A stretch of 14,897 nt of DNA from an uncultured Mycoplasmatota bacterium (GTDB taxonomy: Bacteria > Bacillota_I > Bacilli_A > RF39 > UBA660): the NCBI GenBank assembly GCA_900546055.1, contig URBG01000029.1, positions 1-14,897 on the forward strand, written 5' to 3'. The position numbers and the translations under genes are program-made. The notes below the pieces were generated by a model that was given only the letters and a program-made list of their open reading frames with translations, searched no databases and was not told where the DNA came from. Shown here in pieces: positions 7,946 through 14,217 of the stretch (the first letter of the stretch is position 1; the number at the start of each line of letters is the position of its first letter).

Positions 7946-9503
7946 TGATAAAGAGCGTTTACAGGAGATTATCGCGGTTATTCGCGACAGTCACCTTTTA
8001 AAAGATTTAAATCCGCTCAAACTGCGTTTTGCAATTGAAAAGCTAGGCCCTACGTTTATTAAGATGGGTCAAATTATGTCATCAAGAGACGATATAATTC
8101 CAAAAGAATATTGCGGAGAATTGAAACATTTGCGTAGCAATGTAAAACCAATGCCGTTTGATAAAGTGCTTGAGATTTTGGATAAGCAATATGACGGAAA
8201 GACTTTTGAGATATTTAAAACGATCGAAGAAATACCAATTGGTTCGGCCTCAATTGCCCAGGTGCACAAAGCCGTTTTAACTACTGGCGAAGAAGTTGTG
8301 GTTAAAGTTCAGCGTGAGAATATTTATGATATGATGGAAACTGATGTTAGACTTTTAAAAAGGGCAATTTCAGTTTTACAAATCGAACGAATTTTTAATT
8401 CGGTTTTTGATTTTGCCGATGTTTTAGACGAAATGTTTGAAACTGCTAAAGAGGAGATGGACTTTAAAATTGAAGCGTCACACATGGAAAAGTTTCGTCA
8501 ATTAAACGAGGAAATTGTTTATATTAAAGTTCCAAAAGTTTATTTAGAGTATACAACTTCTTATTCTTTAGTTATGGAATATATTGAGGGCAGAAGAATT
8601 ACAGATGTACAAGGGCTAACAGCTTTAGGTTATGACATGGAAGAAATAGCTCGCAAATTAGCGGCCAATTATGTTAAACAAGCAATCGATGATGGCTATT
8701 TTCATGCTGATCCACATCCAGATAATTTAAAGGTTGATAAAGGCAAAATTATATATTTGGATTTTGGGATGATGGGCACGCTTAATAAGCGTGATCGCGA
8801 ATTACTAAGTGACTGTATTTTAGCAATTGTTAAAAATGATATTCGAGCGGTGGAACATACTTTATTAATTTTGGGTGAAGTTCATGGACAAGTTGATCAT
8901 ATGCAGCTATGTAATGATATAAAGAGGGTCCTAAATAAAAATAAAACTCAGGATGTTGCTAATATTGACATCAAAGAGTTTACAAATGATATGTTTGCAA
9001 TGTTATCTTCTAATAATATTACCTTACCGAAAGATATTACAATGCTTATTCGTGGAATAGTTGTAATTGAGGGCGTACTTAAAGAAATGAGTCCTTCGAT
9101 AAATTTGATGCAAATTTTAAAAACTCATGTAAAACCGGGGAAAGTGATGACAAAAGAGAAGATTGATAGCTTTTTAAGTAAAGGAATTCAAAGTGGAACT
9201 GATTTAGTTTACATTCCTAATGAGCTGTTAACGTTTTTGCAAGGAGTTAATAGTGGAGAGCTTAGATTTAATATTGAAATCAATGACTCTAAGCATCAGA
9301 TTAGAAATATTGAGCAGTTAGTTCACTTAGTAATTATAACGATTTTAGACGTTGCTTATATTATTGGGACAAGCTTAATTGTGATTAATAACAAACACGA
9401 TTTACCTTTCATTTTCTATATATATTTAATTCTTGGTGGTGTTTGTACGGTATGGTTATTTTACAAACTATTCAGAAGTAAAATTAAAAATCGGCGTCGT
9501 TAA
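7938..9503 (+). CDS. UbiB/ABC1 (AarF) family atypical protein kinase-like membrane protein
   Basis: 521 residues with the UbiB-fold hallmarks. The KxGQ signature is K-M-G-Q at 42-45, followed by S-S-R-D-D-I-I-P. The glycine/alanine-rich nucleotide loop is G-S-A-S-I-A-Q-V-H at 102-110, with Lys123 as the likely ATP-contacting lysine. The catalytic loop is H-A-D-P-H-P-D-N at 256-263 and the metal-binding D-F-G is at 275-277. Two hydrophobic helices near 460-482 and 488-512 end the protein, followed by a basic tail. In proteobacteria and mitochondria, family members are ATPases that support ubiquinone synthesis by acting on lipids. No quinone gene is present here, so the substrate is unknown. 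It is co-transcribed with the phasin-like gene. Confidence 0.93.
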   Translation: MSSDKERLQEIIAVIRDSHLLKDLNPLKLRFAIEKLGPTFIKMGQIMSSRDDIIPKEYCGELKHLRSNVKPMPFDKVLEILDKQYDGKTFEIFKTIEEIPIGSASIAQVHKAVLTTGEEVVVKVQRENIYDMMETDVRLLKRAISVLQIERIFNSVFDFADVLDEMFETAKEEMDFKIEASHMEKFRQLNEEIVYIKVPKVYLEYTTSYSLVMEYIEGRRITDVQGLTALGYDMEEIARKLAANYVKQAIDDGYFHADPHPDNLKVDKGKIIYLDFGMMGTLNKRDRELLSDCILAIVKNDIRAVEHTLLILGEVHGQVDHMQLCNDIKRVLNKNKTQDVANIDIKEFTNDMFAMLSSNNITLPKDITMLIRGIVVIEGVLKEMSPSINLMQILKTHVKPGKVMTKEKIDSFLSKGIQSGTDLVYIPNELLTFLQGVNSGELRFNIEINDSKHQIRNIEQLVHLVIITILDVAYIIGTSLIVINNKHDLPFIFYIYLILGGVCTVWLFYKLFRSKIKNRRR

Positions 9504-9508
9504 TGTGT

Positions 9509-9531
9509 AAAGGCTTTTATTGCCTTTTTTT
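9509..9531 (+). terminator. Rho-independent terminator after the UbiB-family gene
   Basis: AAAGGC (9509-9514) pairs with GCCTTT (9522-9527) across a 7-nt loop, within a run of seven T. It starts 6 nt after the UbiB stop. Confidence 0.8.
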
Positions 9532-9544
9532 GAATTTGAAAATA

Positions 9545-9553
9545 TGATAAAAT
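9545..9553 (+). promoter_or_regulatory. Probable extended -10 promoter of the VanZ-RDD gene
   Basis: TGA followed by TAAAAT (9548-9553) lies 23 nt before the ATG, just after the preceding terminator. No convincing -35 is visible; an alternative -10 (TATGAT) overlaps it. Confidence 0.5.
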
Positions 9554-9576
9554 AGGAAGGAAATGGAAGTGATAAA

Positions 9577-10764
9577 ATGGGTGATTATATTGAACCAATA
9601 AAATGGGGCGTTTTGCTTTTCCCATTTATTGCAGCGCTATTTACAATTCCGTATGTATTGATTCAATATCGTAAATATGGATCTATTCCTTTTTTAAGAG
9701 TGCTTATTGTTTATTCTTTTATTTTATATTTGATTTGTGCATATTTCTTAGTAATTTTACCATTACCTTCAAGGGAAACTGTAGCAGCTTTAACTACACC
9801 TACGATGCAGCTTCAACCGTTTATGTTTATAAGTGATTTTTTAAATAATACTTCATTAGTTATTACTGAGCCAAGTACATATTTAAAGGCTTTATCGGAG
9901 CCATGGTTTTATCAGGTAGTTTATAATGTTTTATTATTCGTACCGTTTGGACTTTATTTGCGTTATTACTTTAAGTGTAGTTTTCTTAAAACTTTAGTTC
10001 TTTCATTTTTATTAAGTTTATTTTTTGAGCTTACACAATTAAGCGGGTTATACGGTTTTTACGAAAGAAGTTATCGGCTTTTTGATGTTGATGACTTGAT
10101 GATTAATACTTTAGGAGGAATTGTCGGATTCGTAACAGCGGGAATTGTTTTAAAGATTTTACCGAATCGTGATGAGCTAGACAATTATGCTTATAAGAAG
10201 GGAACACAAATTTCTGGTGTTCGCCGTCTTGTAAATTTTATATTAGATATATTTATTTATATAGTTTTCGCCAATGGTTTTTATGCTATTCTGCACGATT
10301 TTATAGATTTTAAAACGCTTTCATTAATAGTGTTAATTATATATTATGTATTAATTCCATGGATATTTAAGGGCCAAACATTAGGAAAGAAATTTTTAAG
10401 AATGAAAATTGTCTATAAGGATAGAACACCTAATATATATCATTATTTGTTTAGATATTTTCTTTTATTCTTTGTAGTGTTTGAGCTTCCGTTTTATTTA
10501 ATATTTATTTTGGCTTTAGTTGGAAATCTTATTCCAAATGGTTTTTTAACGTTAGTGTATTCGCTTGGCTTAATTGTTTCAGTAATATTTGTTTTTCTTT
10601 ATTATTTTATAATCATTGTTCATTTATTTAAAGGAAAAAAATTATGGTATGAAAAAGTTAGTCATACAAAAAATATAAGTACTATTGAATATATTATAGA
10701 AAAAGAAGAAGTTTCAGAAGAAACTAATAAAACTACGGAAATTCCACATAATAAAAGCGTGTAA
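9577..10764 (+). CDS. VanZ-RDD two-domain integral membrane protein
   Basis: 395 residues, strongly hydrophobic. The N-terminal half is a VanZ-like domain: several membrane helices, the Y-N-V-L-L-F-V-P-F-G-L-Y-L-R segment near 115-128, an E-L-T-Q-L segment, then R-L-F-D-V-D-D-L-M-I-N-T-L-G-G near 167-181. The C-terminal half is an RDD domain that opens with R-R-L-V-N-F-I-L-D and contains G-Q-T-L-G-K-K-F-L-R-M-K. It ends with a charged soluble tail rich in Glu, Lys and Thr. VanZ was named for low-level teicoplanin resistance in the vanA cluster, but stand-alone VanZ-like proteins are widespread and mostly uncharacterised, so a resistance role should not be assumed. GGAAGTGAT at 9565-9573 precedes the ATG. 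It is followed after 23 nt by the DUF1003 gene, likely in one operon. Confidence 0.88.
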   Translation: MGDYIEPIKWGVLLFPFIAALFTIPYVLIQYRKYGSIPFLRVLIVYSFILYLICAYFLVILPLPSRETVAALTTPTMQLQPFMFISDFLNNTSLVITEPSTYLKALSEPWFYQVVYNVLLFVPFGLYLRYYFKCSFLKTLVLSFLLSLFFELTQLSGLYGFYERSYRLFDVDDLMINTLGGIVGFVTAGIVLKILPNRDELDNYAYKKGTQISGVRRLVNFILDIFIYIVFANGFYAILHDFIDFKTLSLIVLIIYYVLIPWIFKGQTLGKKFLRMKIVYKDRTPNIYHYLFRYFLLFFVVFELPFYLIFILALVGNLIPNGFLTLVYSLGLIVSVIFVFLYYFIIIVHLFKGKKLWYEKVSHTKNISTIEYIIEKEEVSEETNKTTEIPHNKSV

Positions 10765-10787
10765 GTATTATTGTGTGGAGGGAATAT

Positions 10788-11291
10788 ATGGATAAGAAAG
10801 AAATTGTAAAAAAATTAGTTAGTCAAGGTTTAAGTATGCAAGAGCGCGAAGAGTTAATTGAAATGCTAGTGGATAATCCGATTGCTGTGGATATCGATAA
10901 GCAAGAGGAAAAGGATTTGACTATTGGTGATAAACTTGCTGATAAAATTTCAGAAATTGCAGGTAGTTGGACATTCATAATTTTATTTGTTTTGTTTTTA
11001 GTTTTTTGGATAATTTTGAATACTTATTTTTTAAAGGAAAAAGTTGATCCATATCCCTTTATTTTACTTAATCTATTACTTTCTTGTATTGCGGCTATTC
11101 AAGCGCCAATTATTATGATGAGTCAACACCGAGAAGCAAAAAAGGATAGCTTACGTAACCAAAATGATTATATTGTGGATTTAAAAAGTGAACTTATTTT
11201 AGAGGATTTGCATCATAAGTTGGAACTTATTTTGAAAAATCAAAGTAAATTGTTAGACATATATAAAGATATAATAGAAAAAGGCCATTAG
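10788..11291 (+). CDS. DUF1003 family membrane protein
   Basis: 167 residues. After a soluble N-terminal region of about 45 residues comes the DUF1003 signature: D-K-L-A-D-K-I-S-E-I-A-G-S-W-T-F, a first membrane helix, W-I-I-L-N, D-P-Y-P-F-I-L-L-N-L-L-L-S then a second helix, A-I-Q-A-P-I-I-M-M-S-Q and a polar C-terminal helix (D-Y-I-V-D-L-K-S-E). The biochemical function of the family is unknown. I chose ATG 10788 because TGGAGGG sits 5 nt upstream; the in-frame GTG at 10773 has no site and would place the ribosome signal inside the gene. It likely shares the VanZ-RDD transcript. The stop codon lies in the loop of the terminator hairpin. Confidence 0.9.
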   Translation: MDKKEIVKKLVSQGLSMQEREELIEMLVDNPIAVDIDKQEEKDLTIGDKLADKISEIAGSWTFIILFVLFLVFWIILNTYFLKEKVDPYPFILLNLLLSCIAAIQAPIIMMSQHREAKKDSLRNQNDYIVDLKSELILEDLHHKLELILKNQSKLLDIYKDIIEKGH

Positions 11292-11300
11292 GCCTTTTTT
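11278..11300 (+). terminator. Rho-independent terminator overlapping the DUF1003 stop
   Basis: AAAAAGGCC (11278-11286), loop ATTA, then GGCC plus six T. Strong GC core and T tract. The TAG stop falls across the loop and right arm. Confidence 0.88.
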
Positions 11301-11332
11301 GTCAATTATTGGTAAATAGTTATTAAAAAGTA

Positions 11333-11363
11333 TTGACGAGATGGGGAGGGGGTGGGGTATAAT
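11333..11363 (+). promoter_or_regulatory. Promoter with a G-packed 19-nt spacer, upstream of the SipW-type gene
   Basis: TTGACG at 11333-11338 and a perfect TATAAT at 11358-11363. The 19-nt spacer reads AGAT, G4, A, G5, T, G4: 14 of 19 bases are G in an otherwise AT-rich window. Nineteen is longer than the preferred 17, so loss of two G would improve it. Transcription should start near 11370, leaving a leader of only about 12 nt. The hexamers and their position are seen; phase variation or G-quadruplex control is a hypothesis. Confidence 0.8.
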
Positions 11364-11381
11364 GTGGTTGAGGTATGGTAT

Positions 11382-11885
11382 ATGAGAAGAGATAGTAAAA
11401 GGCAGGTACTTGTTATTTTTACCTTGCTGATATTTTTTAGTTTGATGAGTGTTGGATATGCGGCTTTCGCGACTTCACTTTCAATTAAAGGAACGACAGC
11501 GATTTCTGGTAAATGGGATGTGAAAATAACGGGAATAAGTGTTAGTGGAGTAGTTGGTAATGGTGAAAATTCGGGAACTCCATCTTTTTCAGCGACAACA
11601 GCAACCATGACAGCTAATCTATATGAAAAAGGTGATGCAGTAGAATATTTGGTTTTAGTGAAAAACAATGGTAATATTCGAGCTAAATTAGGAAGTATTA
11701 CAACTTCGGCTAGTGACAACTCGGCAATTAAATTCACGACAACTGGAGTAACTAAAGACAGCATTTTAGAAGCGGGGGAAACAGCTCAGGTTAAAATTAA
11801 GGTTGAATATGATAATAGTTTTAATGGTACTTTAGTTAATAACATGGGTACTTCAACCGTTACTTTAAACTATGTCCAGGCGTAA
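11382..11885 (+). CDS. SipW-dependent-type secreted surface protein (TasA/camelysin-like)
   Basis: A 167-residue exported protein. A basic N-terminus (M-R-R-D-S-K-R) is followed by a hydrophobic helix at about 8-27 ending S-V-G-Y-A-A-F-A-T-S-L-S-I-K-G. This is the arrangement seen in substrates of the specialised signal peptidase SipW, such as TasA and CalY, where a short-turn motif rich in Ala and aromatic residues follows the helix. The mature part is Ser/Thr/Gly/Val-rich and beta-strand-like, with V-L-V-K-N-N-G-N-I-R-A-K-L, and has no cysteine. There is no LPxTG-like sorting signal or C-terminal membrane helix. Fibre-forming or matrix function is inferred from the family only. I chose ATG 11382 with GAGG 8 nt upstream; the in-frame GTG at 11352 lies inside the promoter spacer, upstream of any transcript start. 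Confidence 0.75.
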   Translation: MRRDSKRQVLVIFTLLIFFSLMSVGYAAFATSLSIKGTTAISGKWDVKITGISVSGVVGNGENSGTPSFSATTATMTANLYEKGDAVEYLVLVKNNGNIRAKLGSITTSASDNSAIKFTTTGVTKDSILEAGETAQVKIKVEYDNSFNGTLVNNMGTSTVTLNYVQA

Positions 11886-11915
11886 AAAGGAAGATATTTT
11901 TAAATATCTTCTTTT
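11886..11915. terminator. Bidirectional terminator between the SipW-type gene and clpB
   Basis: GAAGATATTT (11890-11899), a 2-nt loop, AAATATCTTC (11902-11911). It is flanked by A5 on the left and T4 on the right, so it can end transcription from both sides. The clpB stop and its last codons lie inside the hairpin. Confidence 0.8.
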
Positions 11916-14020
11916 ATAATAAATTTATCTTGATCCATATCAATAGTAATAGTTGAATTGAATTTTATTTTATCTTTTATGATGTTTTCGGCAATAAGCG
12001 TTTCAATATTACGGCTAACATACCTTTTAATTGGTCTAGCGCCGTATCTTTCATCGTATGAATTTTCAACAATATAATTTTTGGCGTTATCAGTTAAAGT
12101 AATAGTTATTTTTTTATCGCTTAAACGAGTTTCAATTTCTTTAATTATCTTTTCTAAAACTTTGTAAACAACTTCTTTAGATAGTGAATTAAAGATTATT
12201 ATTTCATCAATACGATTAATAAATTCAGGTTTGAACGTATGATGAAGTTCATTCATAACTAGATTAGTACTATTAGCATCATTTTCAAGAATATATTCAC
12301 TACCTAAATTAGACGTCATGATGATAATTGTGTTTTTGAAATCGACCGTGCGTCCTTGAGAGTCAGTAATACGACCATCATCGAGGATTTGAAGCAGAAT
12401 GTTGAAAACGTCCTTATGAGCTTTTTCAATTTCATCGAATAAAACGATGCTATAAGGATTGCGTCTTACAGCTTCAGTTAACTGACCGCCATCATCATAA
12501 CCAACGTATCCTGGAGGTGAGCCAATTAATCTAGCGACTGAGTGGCTTTCCATATATTCGCTCATGTCAATTCTAATCATATGACGTTCATCATCGAATA
12601 GTTCGTAGGCTAGACTACGAGCCACCTCAGTTTTACCAACGCCTGTTGGGCCGAGGAAGATGAATGATCCGATTGGTCTATTTGGATCTTTGATACCAGC
12701 TCGCGCTCTTATAATGGCATCACTTACTAAATGGATTGCTTCATCTTGACCTTTAACACGTTTTTTTAAGTTTTCCTCTAGATGAAGTAGTTTTTCTCGT
12801 TCGCCACCAACTAATTTATTAACTGGGATATTGGTCCATTTAGAAACAATTGTAGCAATTGATTCATCAGTTACAGTATCACTTAGAACCTTATTTTTAT
12901 CCGTTTTTTGAAGCGATTCTAGTTCTTTTTGAAGAGCGGGAATTGTTCCATGTCGCAATCTAGCTGCGGTTTCTAAGTTATATGTAGCTTCAGCTTGTTC
13001 GAGTTCATGGTTAGCTTTTTCAATTTCTTCTTTTTTCTTATTAATTTTAGTATTTATATTTTTTTCAGCTTCCCAATCACTACGAAGTTTATTTTCTTTG
13101 GCTTTTAATGTTTCTAATTTTTTATCAATTTCATTGACTCTATTTTTAGAAATTTCATCTTTTTCTTTTTTGATTGCTTCTTTTTCAATTTCTAATTGCA
13201 TGATGTTTCTTGTTAAGGTATCTAGTTCAGTAGGAACTGATTCCATTTGAACTTTGATGGTAGCGCAGGCTTCATCAACTAAGTCAATAGCTTTATCTGG
13301 TAAAAATCTATCAGTGATATATCGGTCAGATAAAGTAGCTGCGGCTACTAAGGCGTTATCTTTAATTGTAACTCCATGGTATACTTCAAAGCGATTTTTA
13401 AGACCTCTTAAAATTGTAATGGTATCAGTTACGTTGGGTTCATTAACTAAGACTTTTTGAAAACGTCTTTCTAAAGCTCCATCTTTTTCAATATATTTAC
13501 GATATTCATTTAGTGTTGTAGCACCAATACAATGGATTTCGCCTCTTGCAAGCATAGGCTTTAACATATTTCCGGCATCCATTGCGCCTTCTAAGGCTCC
13601 AGCCCCAACAATCATATGAATTTCATCTATGAACATTATAATTTCGCCATTTGATTCTTTAACTTCTTTAAGAACAGCTTTTAAACGTTCTTCGAATTCA
13701 CCGCGATATTTAGCACCAGCGATTAAAGCACCCATGTCGAGTTCCCATAGCTTTTTATCTTTTAAGCTATTTGGAACATCGCCTTTAACAATACGAGCGG
13801 CTAAACCTTCAACAATAGCAGTTTTACCAACTCCTGGTTCACCGATTAATACAGGGTTGTTTTTTGTTTTTCGTGAAAGGATGCGGCTAATACTACGGAT
13901 TTCTTCATCACGGCCAATAACTGGATCTACTTTTCCGTCTTTAACGCTTTGCGTGATATCACGGCCATATTTTTCAAGTGGATTTTGAAGATTTTCTTCA
14001 TATCCGTTTTGTCCATTCAT
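11900..14020 (-). CDS. clpB: ClpB disaggregase, short form lacking the N-domain
   Basis: Hexameric AAA+ chaperone that pulls proteins out of aggregates together with DnaK. The first AAA+ module has Walker A G-E-P-G-V-G-K-T (60-67), Walker B I-I-M-F-I-D-E (127-133) and G-A-L-E-R-R-F (arginine-finger region, 181-187). A middle coiled coil spans about 260-385. The second module has G-P-T-G-V-G-K-T (457-464), the pore loop G-Y-V-G-Y, Walker B I-V-L-F-D-E (525-530) and the D-G-R-I-T-D-S-Q-G-R-T-V-D-F block. At 706 residues it lacks the usual N-terminal Clp-N repeats of about 150 residues, as in the short ClpB of mycoplasmas. The start is supported by AAAGGAGGG 6 nt before the ATG and a promoter just upstream, so the short form is genuine and not a miscalled start. 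The middle domain separates it from ClpC, ClpE and ClpX. It is under CIRCE/HrcA control. Confidence 0.96.
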   Translation of the reverse strand: MNGQNGYEENLQNPLEKYGRDITQSVKDGKVDPVIGRDEEIRSISRILSRKTKNNPVLIGEPGVGKTAIVEGLAARIVKGDVPNSLKDKKLWELDMGALIAGAKYRGEFEERLKAVLKEVKESNGEIIMFIDEIHMIVGAGALEGAMDAGNMLKPMLARGEIHCIGATTLNEYRKYIEKDGALERRFQKVLVNEPNVTDTITILRGLKNRFEVYHGVTIKDNALVAAATLSDRYITDRFLPDKAIDLVDEACATIKVQMESVPTELDTLTRNIMQLEIEKEAIKKEKDEISKNRVNEIDKKLETLKAKENKLRSDWEAEKNINTKINKKKEEIEKANHELEQAEATYNLETAARLRHGTIPALQKELESLQKTDKNKVLSDTVTDESIATIVSKWTNIPVNKLVGGEREKLLHLEENLKKRVKGQDEAIHLVSDAIIRARAGIKDPNRPIGSFIFLGPTGVGKTEVARSLAYELFDDERHMIRIDMSEYMESHSVARLIGSPPGYVGYDDGGQLTEAVRRNPYSIVLFDEIEKAHKDVFNILLQILDDGRITDSQGRTVDFKNTIIIMTSNLGSEYILENDANSTNLVMNELHHTFKPEFINRIDEIIIFNSLSKEVVYKVLEKIIKEIETRLSDKKITITLTDNAKNYIVENSYDERYGARPIKRYVSRNIETLIAENIIKDKIKFNSTITIDMDQDKFIIKEDI

Positions 14021-14040
14021 ATTTATCCCTCCTTTATTAT

Positions 14041-14062
14041 ATTAGGTTTTTCACGACCTAAT
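14041..14062 (-). other. Stem-loop at the 5' end of the clpB message
   Basis: ATTAGGT (14041-14047) and ACCTAAT (14056-14062) form a perfect 7-bp stem with an 8-nt loop. The predicted start of clpB transcription (about 14060) falls at the base of this stem, so it would cap the mRNA 5' end. It leaves the ribosome site free, so mRNA stabilisation is more likely than a thermometer; function is inferred. Confidence 0.5.
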
Positions 14063-14066
14063 ATAC

Positions 14067-14095
14067 ATTATATGCTACTTTTTAGCACTTGTCAA
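14067..14095 (-). promoter_or_regulatory. clpB promoter (SigA type)
   Basis: Read on the - strand: TTGACA (14095-14090), a 17-nt spacer, and TATAAT (14072-14067). Both hexamers are perfect. The -35 lies inside the CIRCE element, as in htpG. Confidence 0.9.
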
Positions 14096-14108
14096 TAGCG
14101 AGTGCTAA
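14082..14108 (-). promoter_or_regulatory. CIRCE operator (HrcA site) of clpB
   Basis: On the - strand: TTAGCACTC, a 9-nt spacer, then AAGTGCTAA, one mismatch from consensus. It differs from the htpG copy at only two of 27 positions, one in the left arm and one in the spacer. The diverging sortase promoter lies about 60 nt away and need not be affected. Confidence 0.93.
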
Positions 14109-14147
14109 AAAGGCAAATAATCATGGTAAAGTTTGCGTTAGAAATTA

Positions 14148-14165
14148 AGCTTAATGAGATAAGCT
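14148..14165. repeat. Inverted repeat upstream of the sortase promoter
   Basis: AGCTTA (14148-14153) and TAAGCT (14160-14165) face each other across 6 nt and end 2 nt before the -35 box. A perfect 12-bp palindrome (ATTAAGCTTAAT, 14144-14155) overlaps the left arm. It may be a regulator binding site, but short AT-rich repeats like this can arise by chance. Confidence 0.3.
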
Positions 14166-14167
14166 AA

Positions 14168-14196
14168 TAGACAGGGAGTTTTTTTTTTGCTATACT
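14168..14196 (+). promoter_or_regulatory. Sortase gene promoter with a T10 run in its spacer
   Basis: TAGACA (14168-14173), a 17-nt spacer containing ten consecutive T (14179-14188), and TATACT (14191-14196). Transcription should start near 14203, giving a leader of about 15 nt. GAGG lies 8 nt before the ATG, the same start geometry as the SipW-type gene. Confidence 0.75.
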
Positions 14197-14217
14197 TTTG
14201 GTAGTGAGGCGAAAATA

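Noticed and set aside
11339..11357. Sequencing artefact as the source of the internal G-rich spacer
   Set aside because: Unlike the run at the window edge it is internal, interrupted by A and T, and flanked by well-formed -35 and -10 boxes at a near-promoter distance.
11352..11381. GTG start for the SipW-type gene at 11352
   Set aside because: It lies inside the promoter spacer, upstream of the -10 box, so it would not be on the transcript; ATG 11382 has a GAGG site and a proper signal-peptide start.
11306..11764. 152-residue open frame on the - strand
   Set aside because: It is antisense to the SipW-type gene and crosses its promoter; no ribosome site or recognisable domain. A shadow frame.
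13629..13988. 119-residue open frame on the + strand
   Set aside because: Antisense to the conserved first AAA+ module of clpB; the clpB reading is unambiguous.
14123..14167. Tiny 14-codon frame starting M-V-K-F-A-L-E
   Set aside because: No ribosome binding site, and it runs up to the sortase -35 box with no promoter of its own.
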